Below, in pieces: positions 1-5,704 of a stretch of DNA of 7,311 nt. A program made the translations under genes and the position numbers. Source of the stretch: an uncultured Oscillospiraceae bacterium (lineage in GTDB: Bacteria > Bacillota > Clostridia > Oscillospirales > Acutalibacteraceae); contig URRG01000110.1 of NCBI GenBank assembly GCA_900550095.1, positions 1 to 7,311 of the forward strand, written 5' to 3'. Position 1 is the first letter of the stretch; each line of letters starts with the position of its first letter. A model generated the notes under the pieces. It had not been told where the DNA came from, searched no databases, and saw only the letters and a list, made by a program, of their open reading frames with translations.

Positions 1-1274
1 GCGTTCTTTTCTGCGGCCTGGCATCCACCCCAAGCATGTTCATGACCACTGTGGATCTGGCATGCGACGGTTCCATCCAGGTGACGGCCAGCCACCACCC
101 CTTCAACCGGAACGGCCTGAAGTTCTTCACCAGGGACGGAGGTCTGGATTCCCCCGATATCGAGCAGATCCTCACCTTCTGCCAGGAGGGGAAAGCTCCC
201 GAAGCCGGGAAGGGCACAGTGGAACATGTGGATTACATGAAACAGTACAGCGCCCATCTTCGGGAGATGATCCAGAAGGGTGTAAACGCAGAAGATTACG
301 AGCACCCGCTCAAAGGCTTCCATATTGTGGTGGATGCAGGCAACGGCGCAGGCGGATTTTATGCAAAAGATGTGCTGGAGCCCCTGGGAGCCGACGTTTC
401 CGGCAGCCAGTTTCTGGAGCCCGACGGCTGCTTCCCCAACCATATTCCCAACCCTGAGAACGCCGACGCTATGGCCTCCGTCTGCCGGGCAACCGTAGCC
501 GCCAAGGCGGATATGGGCGTTATCTTCGACACCGATGTGGACAGAGGCGGCGCAGTGGACCAGAGCGGCGAGGAAATCAACCGCAACCGCCTTGTGGCCA
601 TTGCCAGCGCCATCGCCCTGGAGGGCAACGAGGGAGGCACCATCGTAACCGACTCTATCACATCCAGCGGCTTAAAGCTCTATATCGAGAAGACACTGGG
701 CGGCGTTCATCATCGCTTCAAGAGAGGCTATAAAAATGTTATCAACGAGGCTGTGCGCCTGAATAAGGAGGGCGTCAACTGCCCCCTGGCTATCGAAACC
801 TCCGGCCACGCGGCCCTGCGGGAAAACTATTTTCTGGATGACGGCGCCTATCTGGTGACAAAAATCATTATCAAAATGGCCGTCCTCCGCCGGGAGGGCA
901 AAACGCTGGAGGATCTTCTCGCCTCCCTGCAGGAGCCCGCAGAGGCCGCGGAAGTCCGCCTGCCCATCCTGGAGGAAAACTTCCGGGAATGCGGCGAAAG
1001 AGCTCTGAAGGAGCTGGAAGCCTATGCTCTCCGGGAAAATTGGGACATCGCTCCCGACAACCGGGAAGGCATGCGCATCTCCTTCCCCAAAGAGGAGGGG
1101 GACGGATGGTTCCTGCTGCGGCTGAGCGTCCATGACCCCATTATGCCCTTGAATGTGGAAAGCGATTCAGAAGGCGGTGTGAAGATCATCGCCAGAAAGG
1201 TGCTCCATGTGCTCAGCCACTACTGCACGGGGCTGGATCTGAGCCCGCTGGAAATTTTCCTGGGGCAGCCGTAA
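1..1274 (+). CDS. Phosphomannomutase/phosphoglucomutase family protein, 5'-truncated by window edge
   Basis: Alpha-D-phosphohexomutase, which interconverts hexose 6-phosphate and hexose 1-phosphate in the cytoplasm to supply sugar nucleotides. The frame is open from base 3, so the start lies outside; about 424 residues are visible and, compared with roughly 500 in this family, perhaps 70-100 are missing. Visible landmarks in order are: the phosphoserine loop VTASHHP (Ser codon 90-92) followed by NRNGLKFF; the metal loop FDTDVDR (528-545), replacing the commoner DGDADR; the sugar-binding loop ETSGH (795-809) followed by ENYFLDDGAY; and the C-terminal phosphate-binding region LRLSVHDPIMPLN, replacing the usual SGTEP loop. 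These variants occur together in a known branch of the family, so the protein is probably active rather than degenerate. It is convergent with the GH39 gene. The family call is secure, but mannose versus glucose preference cannot be read from the sequence. Confidence 0.93.
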   Translation, partial: VLFCGLASTPSMFMTTVDLACDGSIQVTASHHPFNRNGLKFFTRDGGLDSPDIEQILTFCQEGKAPEAGKGTVEHVDYMKQYSAHLREMIQKGVNAEDYEHPLKGFHIVVDAGNGAGGFYAKDVLEPLGADVSGSQFLEPDGCFPNHIPNPENADAMASVCRATVAAKADMGVIFDTDVDRGGAVDQSGEEINRNRLVAIASAIALEGNEGGTIVTDSITSSGLKLYIEKTLGGVHHRFKRGYKNVINEAVRLNKEGVNCPLAIETSGHAALRENYFLDDGAYLVTKIIIKMAVLRREGKTLEDLLASLQEPAEAAEVRLPILEENFRECGERALKELEAYALRENWDIAPDNREGMRISFPKEEGDGWFLLRLSVHDPIMPLNVESDSEGGVKIIARKVLHVLSHYCTGLDLSPLEIFLGQP

Positions 1275-1318
1275 AAGTATCATCCGATCTGTCAATATCC
1301 AATCGCCATACACACAGC

Positions 1319-1360
1319 AAAGGAACCGGAAGCTGCCAAATGGAAGCTCCCGGTTCCTTT
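1319..1360. terminator. Shared hairpin terminator between convergent genes
   Basis: An 11-bp perfect inverted repeat, AAAGGAACCGG (1319-1329) and CCGGTTCCTTT (1350-1360), continues inward through an AGCT/AGCT pair. It lies 45 bases past the mutase stop and 15 bases past the GH39 stop. On the minus strand the inner mismatch becomes a G-U wobble, giving a longer stem. The T-tracts are short (TTT on each side), so termination may be moderate. It is placed to serve both convergent genes. Confidence 0.7.
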
Positions 1361-1374
1361 CTCAATGCCCGGAT

Positions 1375-2904
1375 TCAGTTCTGCCGGCATTCGTCGGAAA
1401 GACCGTAAAATTCGTTCCTCTCAAAGCCCAGATATTCCTGAGGCTCCGTTGCTCTGGGAACAATCTCTATCATCAAGAACTCGTTCCCCCTTATAGAAAG
1501 ACTGAGAGAATATTTCCCATTCTTTTCCTCCAGCATGCCATGGGAGAAGGCGGGTTCGGCCGCATGTTTCAAAACCGACGCCTGTTTTTCCGTAAGGCTT
1601 CTGGGCATCCCCATATCATACCAAGCCTGTTCCGGGTTTCCGAAGCGCTCATTCACCCTCTCCTCTGTGAAAAAGGCCCTTCCCCCGAAAGAGGGGAGGG
1701 AAAGCTCCCTTTCATAGGGAGCAGGCGGCTGGGCGCCGTCTCTGGGGTCGTAAAAGCTCCAGGCGAGGATCACATACCGCCCCCTATCCGCCGTTACAAG
1801 CATGTTTTCATCCCTGTAAAGAAGAGTTTTCCCAGCCTGGCTGAAAAAGCGGAAAACATGGAACGAAGGCTTTTTGATCCCGCTGAGAGCCACCAGGCCA
1901 AAGCCCCCGGCGAAAGGCGCCTTGGGAACATCGCATTCTTCAAACACATCGCTGAACGTCCAATAGGAATAGGAATCCGCATACTCGCCGGCCTCGCTTA
2001 GGATCCTAGCCAGATAAGCGGCGTTGAAAACGCTGTCGTGCACAGGGCAGAGCGGGTTATAGGAACTGTTGAACTCCGTAATATGCAGGGGCAAGTCTTT
2101 GGTGAGAGGGTAACGGGCCATAATTTCCCTGGTTTTCCGCAGTTCTTCCAGCATCACCCTGGGATCCCGCATGGTGTGGTATACGTAATGCCCCTCGTTT
2201 CGGGGCGTATTGGCCGTATAACAGTGGCGGGTGACAAAATCCAAAGGCACATGATTTTCACTGCAGAACGAAAAGAAGGAAGTGAGCCATCGTTCCACTT
2301 CCACGCCGCAGATGGCGGGCCCGCCCACCTGGATCTGCGGATCCACGCTTTTTACCGCCCGAACGGAGCTCTCATACAAGCGGAAATAGCCTTCCAGCCC
2401 TCCTGTCCAAAATCCGATATTGGGTTCGTTCCAGACTTCCACAGGCCAGTTTCGAACTTCCTCCGCTCCATAGCGTTCTACGCAGTGCAGAAGCGTCTGC
2501 CGGATAAGTTCCTCCCACTTCTCATAGTCCTTCGGCGGGGTGACATTTCCCTTCCAGTAAAAAATGGTCTGCTCACCGGAGGCAAGCTCTTCCGGCATGA
2601 AGCCAAGCTCTATGAACGGGCGGATTCCCTTTTGCAGATAGGAGTCAAAGATCCTGTCCAGATATGTAAAATTATAGAAGGGGACTGTGCGGCCACCGCA
2701 CTCATATTCCCGGTAAATGCCCACATCCCTGCAAAATAAGCCGTGCCCCCGGATATACTGGAACCGGATAGCCTTCTGCACAAGCTCCAGGTGCTCCTGA
2801 TATTCCTTCTGCAGGGCCAGCCCCAGCCGCCCTGTTCCCACACAGTATGCAGTATGGTTCCGAAAGGGCGCTCCCTGCCCTTTTATCTCTAACCGTTCAC
2901 TCAA
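1375..2904 (-). CDS. xynB: GH39 beta-xylosidase, cytoplasmic
   Basis: Retaining exo-beta-1,4-xylosidase that releases xylose from xylo-oligosaccharides. The protein is 509 residues, usual for the family, with no signal peptide. The N-terminal region has HTAYCVGTGR and YIRGHGLF, matching the GH39 'VGSGxA...YVRxHGL' pattern. The acid/base glutamate is in EVWNEPN at residue 160 and the nucleophile in HITEFNSSY at residue 277. A late motif, SYSYWTFSDVFEE then FGGFGL-like and KPSFHVFRFF, is also typical, followed by a C-terminal beta-sandwich region. The start chosen is TTG at 2904. The frame runs open to an ATG at 3042, but that lies inside the upstream GH10 gene. The TTG has an AGAGGAG site 9 nt upstream, and numbering from it puts both catalytic residues at the positions reported for Thermoanaerobacterium XynB (Glu160, Glu277). 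The gene begins 25 nt after the GH10 stop, so the two are probably co-transcribed. Confidence 0.93.
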   Translation of the reverse strand: MSERLEIKGQGAPFRNHTAYCVGTGRLGLALQKEYQEHLELVQKAIRFQYIRGHGLFCRDVGIYREYECGGRTVPFYNFTYLDRIFDSYLQKGIRPFIELGFMPEELASGEQTIFYWKGNVTPPKDYEKWEELIRQTLLHCVERYGAEEVRNWPVEVWNEPNIGFWTGGLEGYFRLYESSVRAVKSVDPQIQVGGPAICGVEVERWLTSFFSFCSENHVPLDFVTRHCYTANTPRNEGHYVYHTMRDPRVMLEELRKTREIMARYPLTKDLPLHITEFNSSYNPLCPVHDSVFNAAYLARILSEAGEYADSYSYWTFSDVFEECDVPKAPFAGGFGLVALSGIKKPSFHVFRFFSQAGKTLLYRDENMLVTADRGRYVILAWSFYDPRDGAQPPAPYERELSLPSFGGRAFFTEERVNERFGNPEQAWYDMGMPRSLTEKQASVLKHAAEPAFSHGMLEEKNGKYSLSLSIRGNEFLMIEIVPRATEPQEYLGFERNEFYGLSDECRQN

Positions 2905-2913
2905 TTGCGCGCA

Positions 2914-2920
2914 CTCCTCT
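2914..2920 (-). promoter_or_regulatory. Ribosome binding site fixing the GH39 TTG start
   Basis: AGAGGAG on the minus strand, with 9 nt between GGAG and TTG at 2904. It lies in the 25-nt gap after the GH10 stop (2930). No ATG or GTG in the GH39 frame lies nearby, so this site decides the start. Confidence 0.8.
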
Positions 2921-2929
2921 CTTGAATAC

Positions 2930-3919
2930 TTAAAATTGCGTGACCGCCTGAAACGCCGCTTTAGGCTTGTGTCCCTCGTCAAACAGGAGAGGGCGGTTCG
3001 CCCTGTGGGGCTCAAAGAAACGGTCCAGCCAGGTGTCGTCATCCGCTACGCCCCAGAAGGTGACTGCCTCGATCACATCCCTGTATTCCCGGAAAATATG
3101 GAAAATTTCCTCATAAAGCTTTGTCTGGCGAATAAGAAGCTCCTCCGGAGCAGGGCCCGGCTCCGGGCGGTGTGGATCCGACTGGGCGTAAAGGGAAAGA
3201 TCCAGCTCCGTGATCTGCAGCTTCAGCCCAAGCGAAGCGTATGCCTCTATGCTGCGGCGTATCTCATCCGGCTGCGGGGCCGTAATGTTCCAATGGCCTT
3301 GGATGCCGAACCCATCCACAGGCGCGCCTTCTTCCAAAAGCCTGCGGAGAAGGGCGCAGATTTTCTCCCTCTTTTCGGGGATACAGGCGTTGTAGTCGTT
3401 ATAATACAGGGAAGCCTCCGGAACGCTCTCCTTGGCGCACAAAAACGCCTCTTTCAGAAAATCCTCCCCGGCGATTTCCAGCCAGGGGGAACGCCGGAGA
3501 ATATTGCTCCCCTTATCCTCCACCGCTTCGTTCACCACATCCCAGCAGTAAAGATTCGGAGAAAAATGGGACGTCACCCTGCGGATATGGTCTTTCATAA
3601 CCGCAAGAAGGCTTTCCTTTTTCCTGGGCAGCCCATTTTCCCGAAAGACCCAGGAAGGCGTCTGGTTATGCCACACCAGCGTATGACCGCGCATACGCAT
3701 CCCGTTTTCTCTGGCAAACCGGAGAAGGATATCCGCCTTTTCAAAATCATATACTTCCGGTTCCGGATGGAGGCGTTCAAATTTCATCTCATTTTCTGCT
3801 GTGATGCTGTTGAAATGCACCTTCAGCAGATCGGCATGCGTTTCCACAGACCGGCTGTTTACAGCCGCGCCGATAGAAAAATAATCCCGGTACGCTTCGC
3901 ACAAAGATACCGCTTTCAT
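2930..3919 (-). CDS. GH10 endo-1,4-beta-xylanase, intracellular type
   Basis: Retaining endo-beta-1,4-xylanase. The protein has 329 residues, is one catalytic TIM barrel, and lacks a signal peptide or carbohydrate-binding module. Landmarks are: AENEMKFERL (residues 41-50); HTLVWHNQTPSW (79-90); the acid/base glutamate in WDVVNEAV (Glu131); GIQGHW (205-210); the nucleophile in ITELDLS (Glu238); and FWGVADDDTWL near the end. Size and organisation match cytoplasmic GH10 xylanases that trim imported xylo-oligosaccharides, as in Geobacillus. The start is ATG at 3919, preceded by GGGAGG with a 7-nt spacer. The frame remains open upstream to 4054, but that extension crosses the promoter and has no ribosome site. 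It is the first gene of a unit with the GH39 beta-xylosidase 25 nt downstream. A SigA-type promoter lies about 60-90 bases upstream of the start. Confidence 0.95.
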   Translation of the reverse strand: MKAVSLCEAYRDYFSIGAAVNSRSVETHADLLKVHFNSITAENEMKFERLHPEPEVYDFEKADILLRFARENGMRMRGHTLVWHNQTPSWVFRENGLPRKKESLLAVMKDHIRRVTSHFSPNLYCWDVVNEAVEDKGSNILRRSPWLEIAGEDFLKEAFLCAKESVPEASLYYNDYNACIPEKREKICALLRRLLEEGAPVDGFGIQGHWNITAPQPDEIRRSIEAYASLGLKLQITELDLSLYAQSDPHRPEPGPAPEELLIRQTKLYEEIFHIFREYRDVIEAVTFWGVADDDTWLDRFFEPHRANRPLLFDEGHKPKAAFQAVTQF

Positions 3920-3960
3920 ACGTATTCCTCCCAACACAAACACGAATACCGCCAGATGTA

Positions 3961-3974
3961 TGGCAGCGTTTCTG
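3961..3974 (-). promoter_or_regulatory. Weak cre-like (CcpA) site at the xylan-unit transcription start
   Basis: The minus strand reads CAGAAACGCTGCCA. Against the cre consensus TGWAANCGNTNWCA it matches the AA-N-CG-N-T core and the final CA, but not the leading TG. It would cover about +1 to +14 of the predicted transcript, a position where CcpA can block transcription. Carbon catabolite repression of xylanase genes is common in Firmicutes. The match is imperfect, so this is only a candidate. Confidence 0.3.
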
Positions 3975-3979
3975 TCATG

Positions 3980-4008
3980 AGTATATACCATATATATTTT
4001 CTTTTCAA
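3980..4008 (-). promoter_or_regulatory. SigA-type promoter of the GH10-GH39 unit
   Basis: On the minus strand the -35 hexamer is TTGAAA (4008-4003) and the -10 hexamer is TATACT (3985-3980), each one base from consensus and separated by exactly 17 bp. The predicted start is near 3973, giving a leader of about 55 nt before the GH10 ATG. The surrounding DNA is AT-rich, unlike the GC-rich coding regions. It lies between the upstream terminator (4046-4085) and the gene, as expected. Confidence 0.75.
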
Positions 4009-4045
4009 TCGCAAAATTGTTCAAAATATCTGCTGATAGAAAAAT

Positions 4046-4085
4046 AAAAGACATTCTGTGGAGATATCCCCACGGAATGTCTTTT
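4046..4085 (-). terminator. Intrinsic terminator downstream of spoVAD
   Basis: Stem arms AAAAGACATTC (4046-4056) and GAATGTCTTTT (4075-4085) continue inward with GTGG/CCAC around an 8-base loop. Read on the minus strand, the stem is followed by TTTTATTTTT, a good U-tract, and it starts 17 bases past the spoVAD stop. It insulates spoVAD from the xylan unit. The plus-strand T-tract is shorter (TTTTA), and no plus-strand gene ends here. Confidence 0.85.
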
Positions 4086-4102
4086 ACTGCCGGATTTCGT
4101 TC

Positions 4103-5125
4103 TCAGCCGTCTGTTCCGCTTTCCAAAAAGATCAGGTGAGCTATGCCGGGGATGGATTCCCCCTGCTGAGAGGATGTGGGCGACATAAGAGCGCCGGTGG
4201 CCACAAACAAAACCTTCTTCAGCTTCTGTTCCTCCATCCTTTTCAGGACAACGGAGCATAGTACGCTGGCCGAACAGCCGCAGCCGGAAGCGCCCGCGTG
4301 CACATCCTGCTGTTTCCGGTCGTAAAGCATCAGACCGCCGTCGTTGTGCTTTGCCCGGATGCGGATATCCTCCTTTTCCAGCAGGGCGTAGAGCAGATCG
4401 CTCCCCACACGGCCCAAGTCCCCGGTAAGGATCAGATCAAAATCATCGGGGGAGGCTCCCGTATCCCTGAGATATCCTGTTATGGTGGAGGCCGCAGCCG
4501 GCGCCATGGCGGCCCCCATATTGTTGGCGTCGCTGATCCCCAGATCCGTTATGCGGCCAAAGGATACCTCTCTCACGCGGATGGGGCCTCTGCCCTCTTT
4601 CCCTAAAAGGACGGAGCCGCTGGCCGTGGCCGTCCACTGAGAGGTAGGAGGCCGCTGGCCGCCGTATTCCAACGGCAGGCGGAACTGCCTTTCCGCCGAA
4701 CAGAAATGCGAAGAGGTCACAGCCGCCGCGCGGCGGGCGGCCCCGCTTTCCACAAACACAGAGGCCATGCCCAAAGCCTGGGCCATGGTGGAGCAGGCCC
4801 CATACTGCCCCAAAAACGGGATCTGCAGATCCCGCAGGCCAAAAGTGGAGGATATGCACTGGTTCAGAAGATCCCCCGCAAAGACAAAATCCATATCCTC
4901 CGGCTGCAGGGAAGCTTTCTGCAGAGCCACGTTGATGGATTCTCCCTGCAGGTGGCTTTCCGCCTGCTCCCAGCTTTTATCCCCCAGAGTAGTATCCTCA
5001 TGACATACGTCGAAATAGCCTCCCAAGGGTCCCTCGGATTCCTTCTTCCCGGCCACGGAGGCCCAGGAAAGAAGGCAGGGCCCGTTTTCAAGATGAAGCG
5101 TGTTTTCCCCGATTCTCTGTATCAT
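4103..5125 (-). CDS. spoVAD: Stage V sporulation protein AD (SpoVAD), orphan copy
   Basis: SpoVAD is part of the SpoVA apparatus that moves dipicolinic acid into the developing spore and out during germination; in Bacillus subtilis it binds dipicolinic acid and has a thiolase-like fold. The protein is 340 residues, close to the 338 of B. subtilis. Visible signatures are: WASVAGKKE and GPLGGYFD near the N-terminus; EDTTLGDKSWEQAES; FAGDLLNQC; GQYGACSTMAQAL with the thiolase-type cysteine at residue 111; RPPTSQWTATASG (158-170); ITDLGISDANNMGAAMAP; LTGDLGRVGSDLL; and GCGCSASV near residues 281-288. The start is ATG at 5125 because of AAAGGAGG six bases upstream and because it gives the family length. 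The frame stays open upstream (see separate entry). The usual partners spoVAC and spoVAE are not adjacent: a terminator follows directly and a long gap precedes it. A SigG-like promoter lies at 5365-5394. Confidence 0.93.
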   Translation of the reverse strand: MIQRIGENTLHLENGPCLLSWASVAGKKESEGPLGGYFDVCHEDTTLGDKSWEQAESHLQGESINVALQKASLQPEDMDFVFAGDLLNQCISSTFGLRDLQIPFLGQYGACSTMAQALGMASVFVESGAARRAAAVTSSHFCSAERQFRLPLEYGGQRPPTSQWTATASGSVLLGKEGRGPIRVREVSFGRITDLGISDANNMGAAMAPAAASTITGYLRDTGASPDDFDLILTGDLGRVGSDLLYALLEKEDIRIRAKHNDGGLMLYDRKQQDVHAGASGCGCSASVLCSVVLKRMEEQKLKKVLFVATGALMSPTSSQQGESIPGIAHLIFLESGTDG

Positions 5126-5299
5126 CAGAGTCCTCCTTTCTGTTTGCCCCGCGGTTTGGGCGGAGCCGTTCAGCGCCGGGCTTATCAGCATATCCGCGCA
5201 TCTTTGAGCCGCGTTTTCCGCCCGCTTCCGCGCCTCCTGCATCTTTTGCTCCTTCCGCGCTTCCTGTTCCTTCTGAAGCTTCCTCTTCTCCGCGGGATT
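5126..5299 (-). other. Coding-like in-frame extension upstream of spoVAD, unexplained
   Basis: The spoVAD frame has no stop for 89 codons upstream of its start. The nearest 58 codons look coding: by my hand count GC rises from about 40% at codon position 2 to 57% at position 1 and 72% at position 3. The predicted residues are Lys/Glu/Arg/Gln-rich and helical (QKEQEARKEQK, then QEARKRAENAAQ), possibly a coiled coil. An in-frame ATG at 5242 has its own AAGGAG with a 6-nt spacer, and would add 39 residues to SpoVAD. B. subtilis SpoVAD lacks such a segment. It could be an alternative N-terminus, a leader peptide region or a remnant of another gene. I do not recognise it. Confidence 0.35.
5132..5139 (-). 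promoter_or_regulatory. Ribosome binding site fixing the spoVAD start
   Basis: AAAGGAGG on the minus strand with a 6-nt spacer to ATG at 5125. It is one of the strongest Shine-Dalgarno sites in the window. It supports the family-length start over the in-frame upstream ATGs at 5242, 5365 and 5392. Confidence 0.8.
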
Positions 5300-5364
5300 A
5301 CAGGCAGCCGTACAAAAAACGGGAAACCAGGCAAAGACGGCGCGGCCCTCCGGCAAAGCGTTCA

Positions 5365-5394
5365 TAGTATGCGCCGGAAACCCGCCCTCCATAC
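5365..5394 (-). promoter_or_regulatory. Candidate SigG (forespore) promoter for spoVAD
   Basis: On the minus strand, GTATG (5394-5390) fits the -35 pattern GHATR, and CATACTA (5371-5365) is identical to the classic SigG -10. The spacer is 18 bp, within the 17-18 expected. The spoVA operon is SigG-controlled in B. subtilis, so gene identity and promoter agree. Transcription would start near 5357, giving an unusually long leader of about 230 nt before the spoVAD ATG, or about 115 nt before the alternative ATG at 5242. Confidence 0.6.
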
Positions 5395-5397
5395 CAA

Positions 5398-5419
5398 AAA
5401 GCGGAAAAACATCCGCTTT
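5398..5419 (-). terminator. Small hairpin with T-tract upstream of the spoVAD promoter
   Basis: On the minus strand, AAAGCGGA (5419-5412) pairs with TCCGCTTT (5405-5398) around a 6-base loop, and the T-tract continues to 5396. It resembles a weak intrinsic terminator and ends just before the SigG-like -35. It could stop read-through from the GH10-like gene into spoVAD. The stem is only 8 bp with few GC pairs, so confidence is modest. Confidence 0.45.
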
Positions 5420-5600
5420 CCCATATACAGAATCAAGAGAAAGGCTTTCGTCTTCCCGTATCTTCTGTTCCGGGGAAACCAGTTTCCTGCCCGCCGTTTT
5501 TATAGTAAAAGTTTATCCGAAAGCCGCGTGTTTTCCGTTTTTTATTTTTCCCTGCCGCGCCGGTTTACGGATCCGCCCGCGCGCAGAAGGCACGGCAAAA
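5420..5600. other. Intergenic stretch with no recognisable gene
   Basis: I find no supported protein or RNA gene on either strand. The stretch includes AT-rich patches near 5500-5520 and 5530-5550. On the minus strand, TACTATAAAA around 5500-5507 resembles a -10 element, but no acceptable -35 lies 16-18 bp upstream. Confidence 0.6.
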
Positions 5601-5637
5601 CGGCGGCATACCGCTCTGCAAAGAGAGGATGCCGCCG
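5601..5637. terminator. Strong GC-rich hairpin, probable terminator of the GH78/GH10-like unit
   Basis: The perfect 9-bp arms are CGGCGGCAT (5601-5609) and ATGCCGCCG (5629-5637), with an inner CTCT/AGAG pair. On the plus strand it is followed by CTTTTTT, on the minus strand by TTTTGCC. The gene that needs it is on the minus strand and stops 67 bases upstream (5705). The better T-tract therefore faces the strand without a gene, so it may work in both directions. Confidence 0.65.
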
Positions 5638-5678
5638 CTTTTTTCATTGTATGCTTGTTTCACAGGAAGATCTGTCCT

Positions 5679-5700
5679 GCCGTTTTATGCGGAAAACGGC
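5679..5700. other. Perfect hairpin just past the GH10-like stop codon
   Basis: GCCGTTTT (5679-5686) and AAAACGGC (5693-5700) form an 8-bp stem with a 6-base loop, four bases after the stop at 5705. No T-tract follows on the minus strand. A smaller 5-bp hairpin, CAGGA/TCCTG, abuts it at 5663-5679. These may protect the 3' end of the mRNA or aid termination at 5601-5637. Confidence 0.45.
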
Positions 5701-5704
5701 CCGG

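Noticed and set aside
2905..3042. N-terminal extension of the GH39 frame to an ATG at 3042
   Set aside because: It lies almost wholly inside the GH10 coding sequence, is Arg/Ser-rich in the manner of an off-frame translation, and would displace the catalytic residues from their family positions. The TTG at 2904 has a proper ribosome site.
2936..4036. Long open frame on the plus strand opposite the GH10 gene (366 codons)
   Set aside because: It is fully antisense to a GH10 gene with intact catalytic motifs; the translation has no recognisable domain and no sensible ribosome site. GC-rich codon use creates such frames.
3920..4054. N-terminal extension of the GH10 frame to an ATG at 4054
   Set aside because: It spans the predicted SigA promoter and overlaps the upstream terminator. 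The ATG at 3919 has GGGAGG at 7 nt and gives the normal length of intracellular GH10 enzymes.
5310..5350. Possible lipoprotein signal (CTAAC) in the SpoVAD upstream frame
   Set aside because: There is no positively charged N-terminus or adequate hydrophobic core, the -3 residue is not typical of a lipobox, and SpoVAD homologues have no such N-terminus.
5495..5545. SigA promoter for spoVAD around TACTATAAAA
   Set aside because: No acceptable -35 hexamer lies 16-18 bp upstream on the minus strand, and the hairpin at 5398-5419 would interrupt the transcript.
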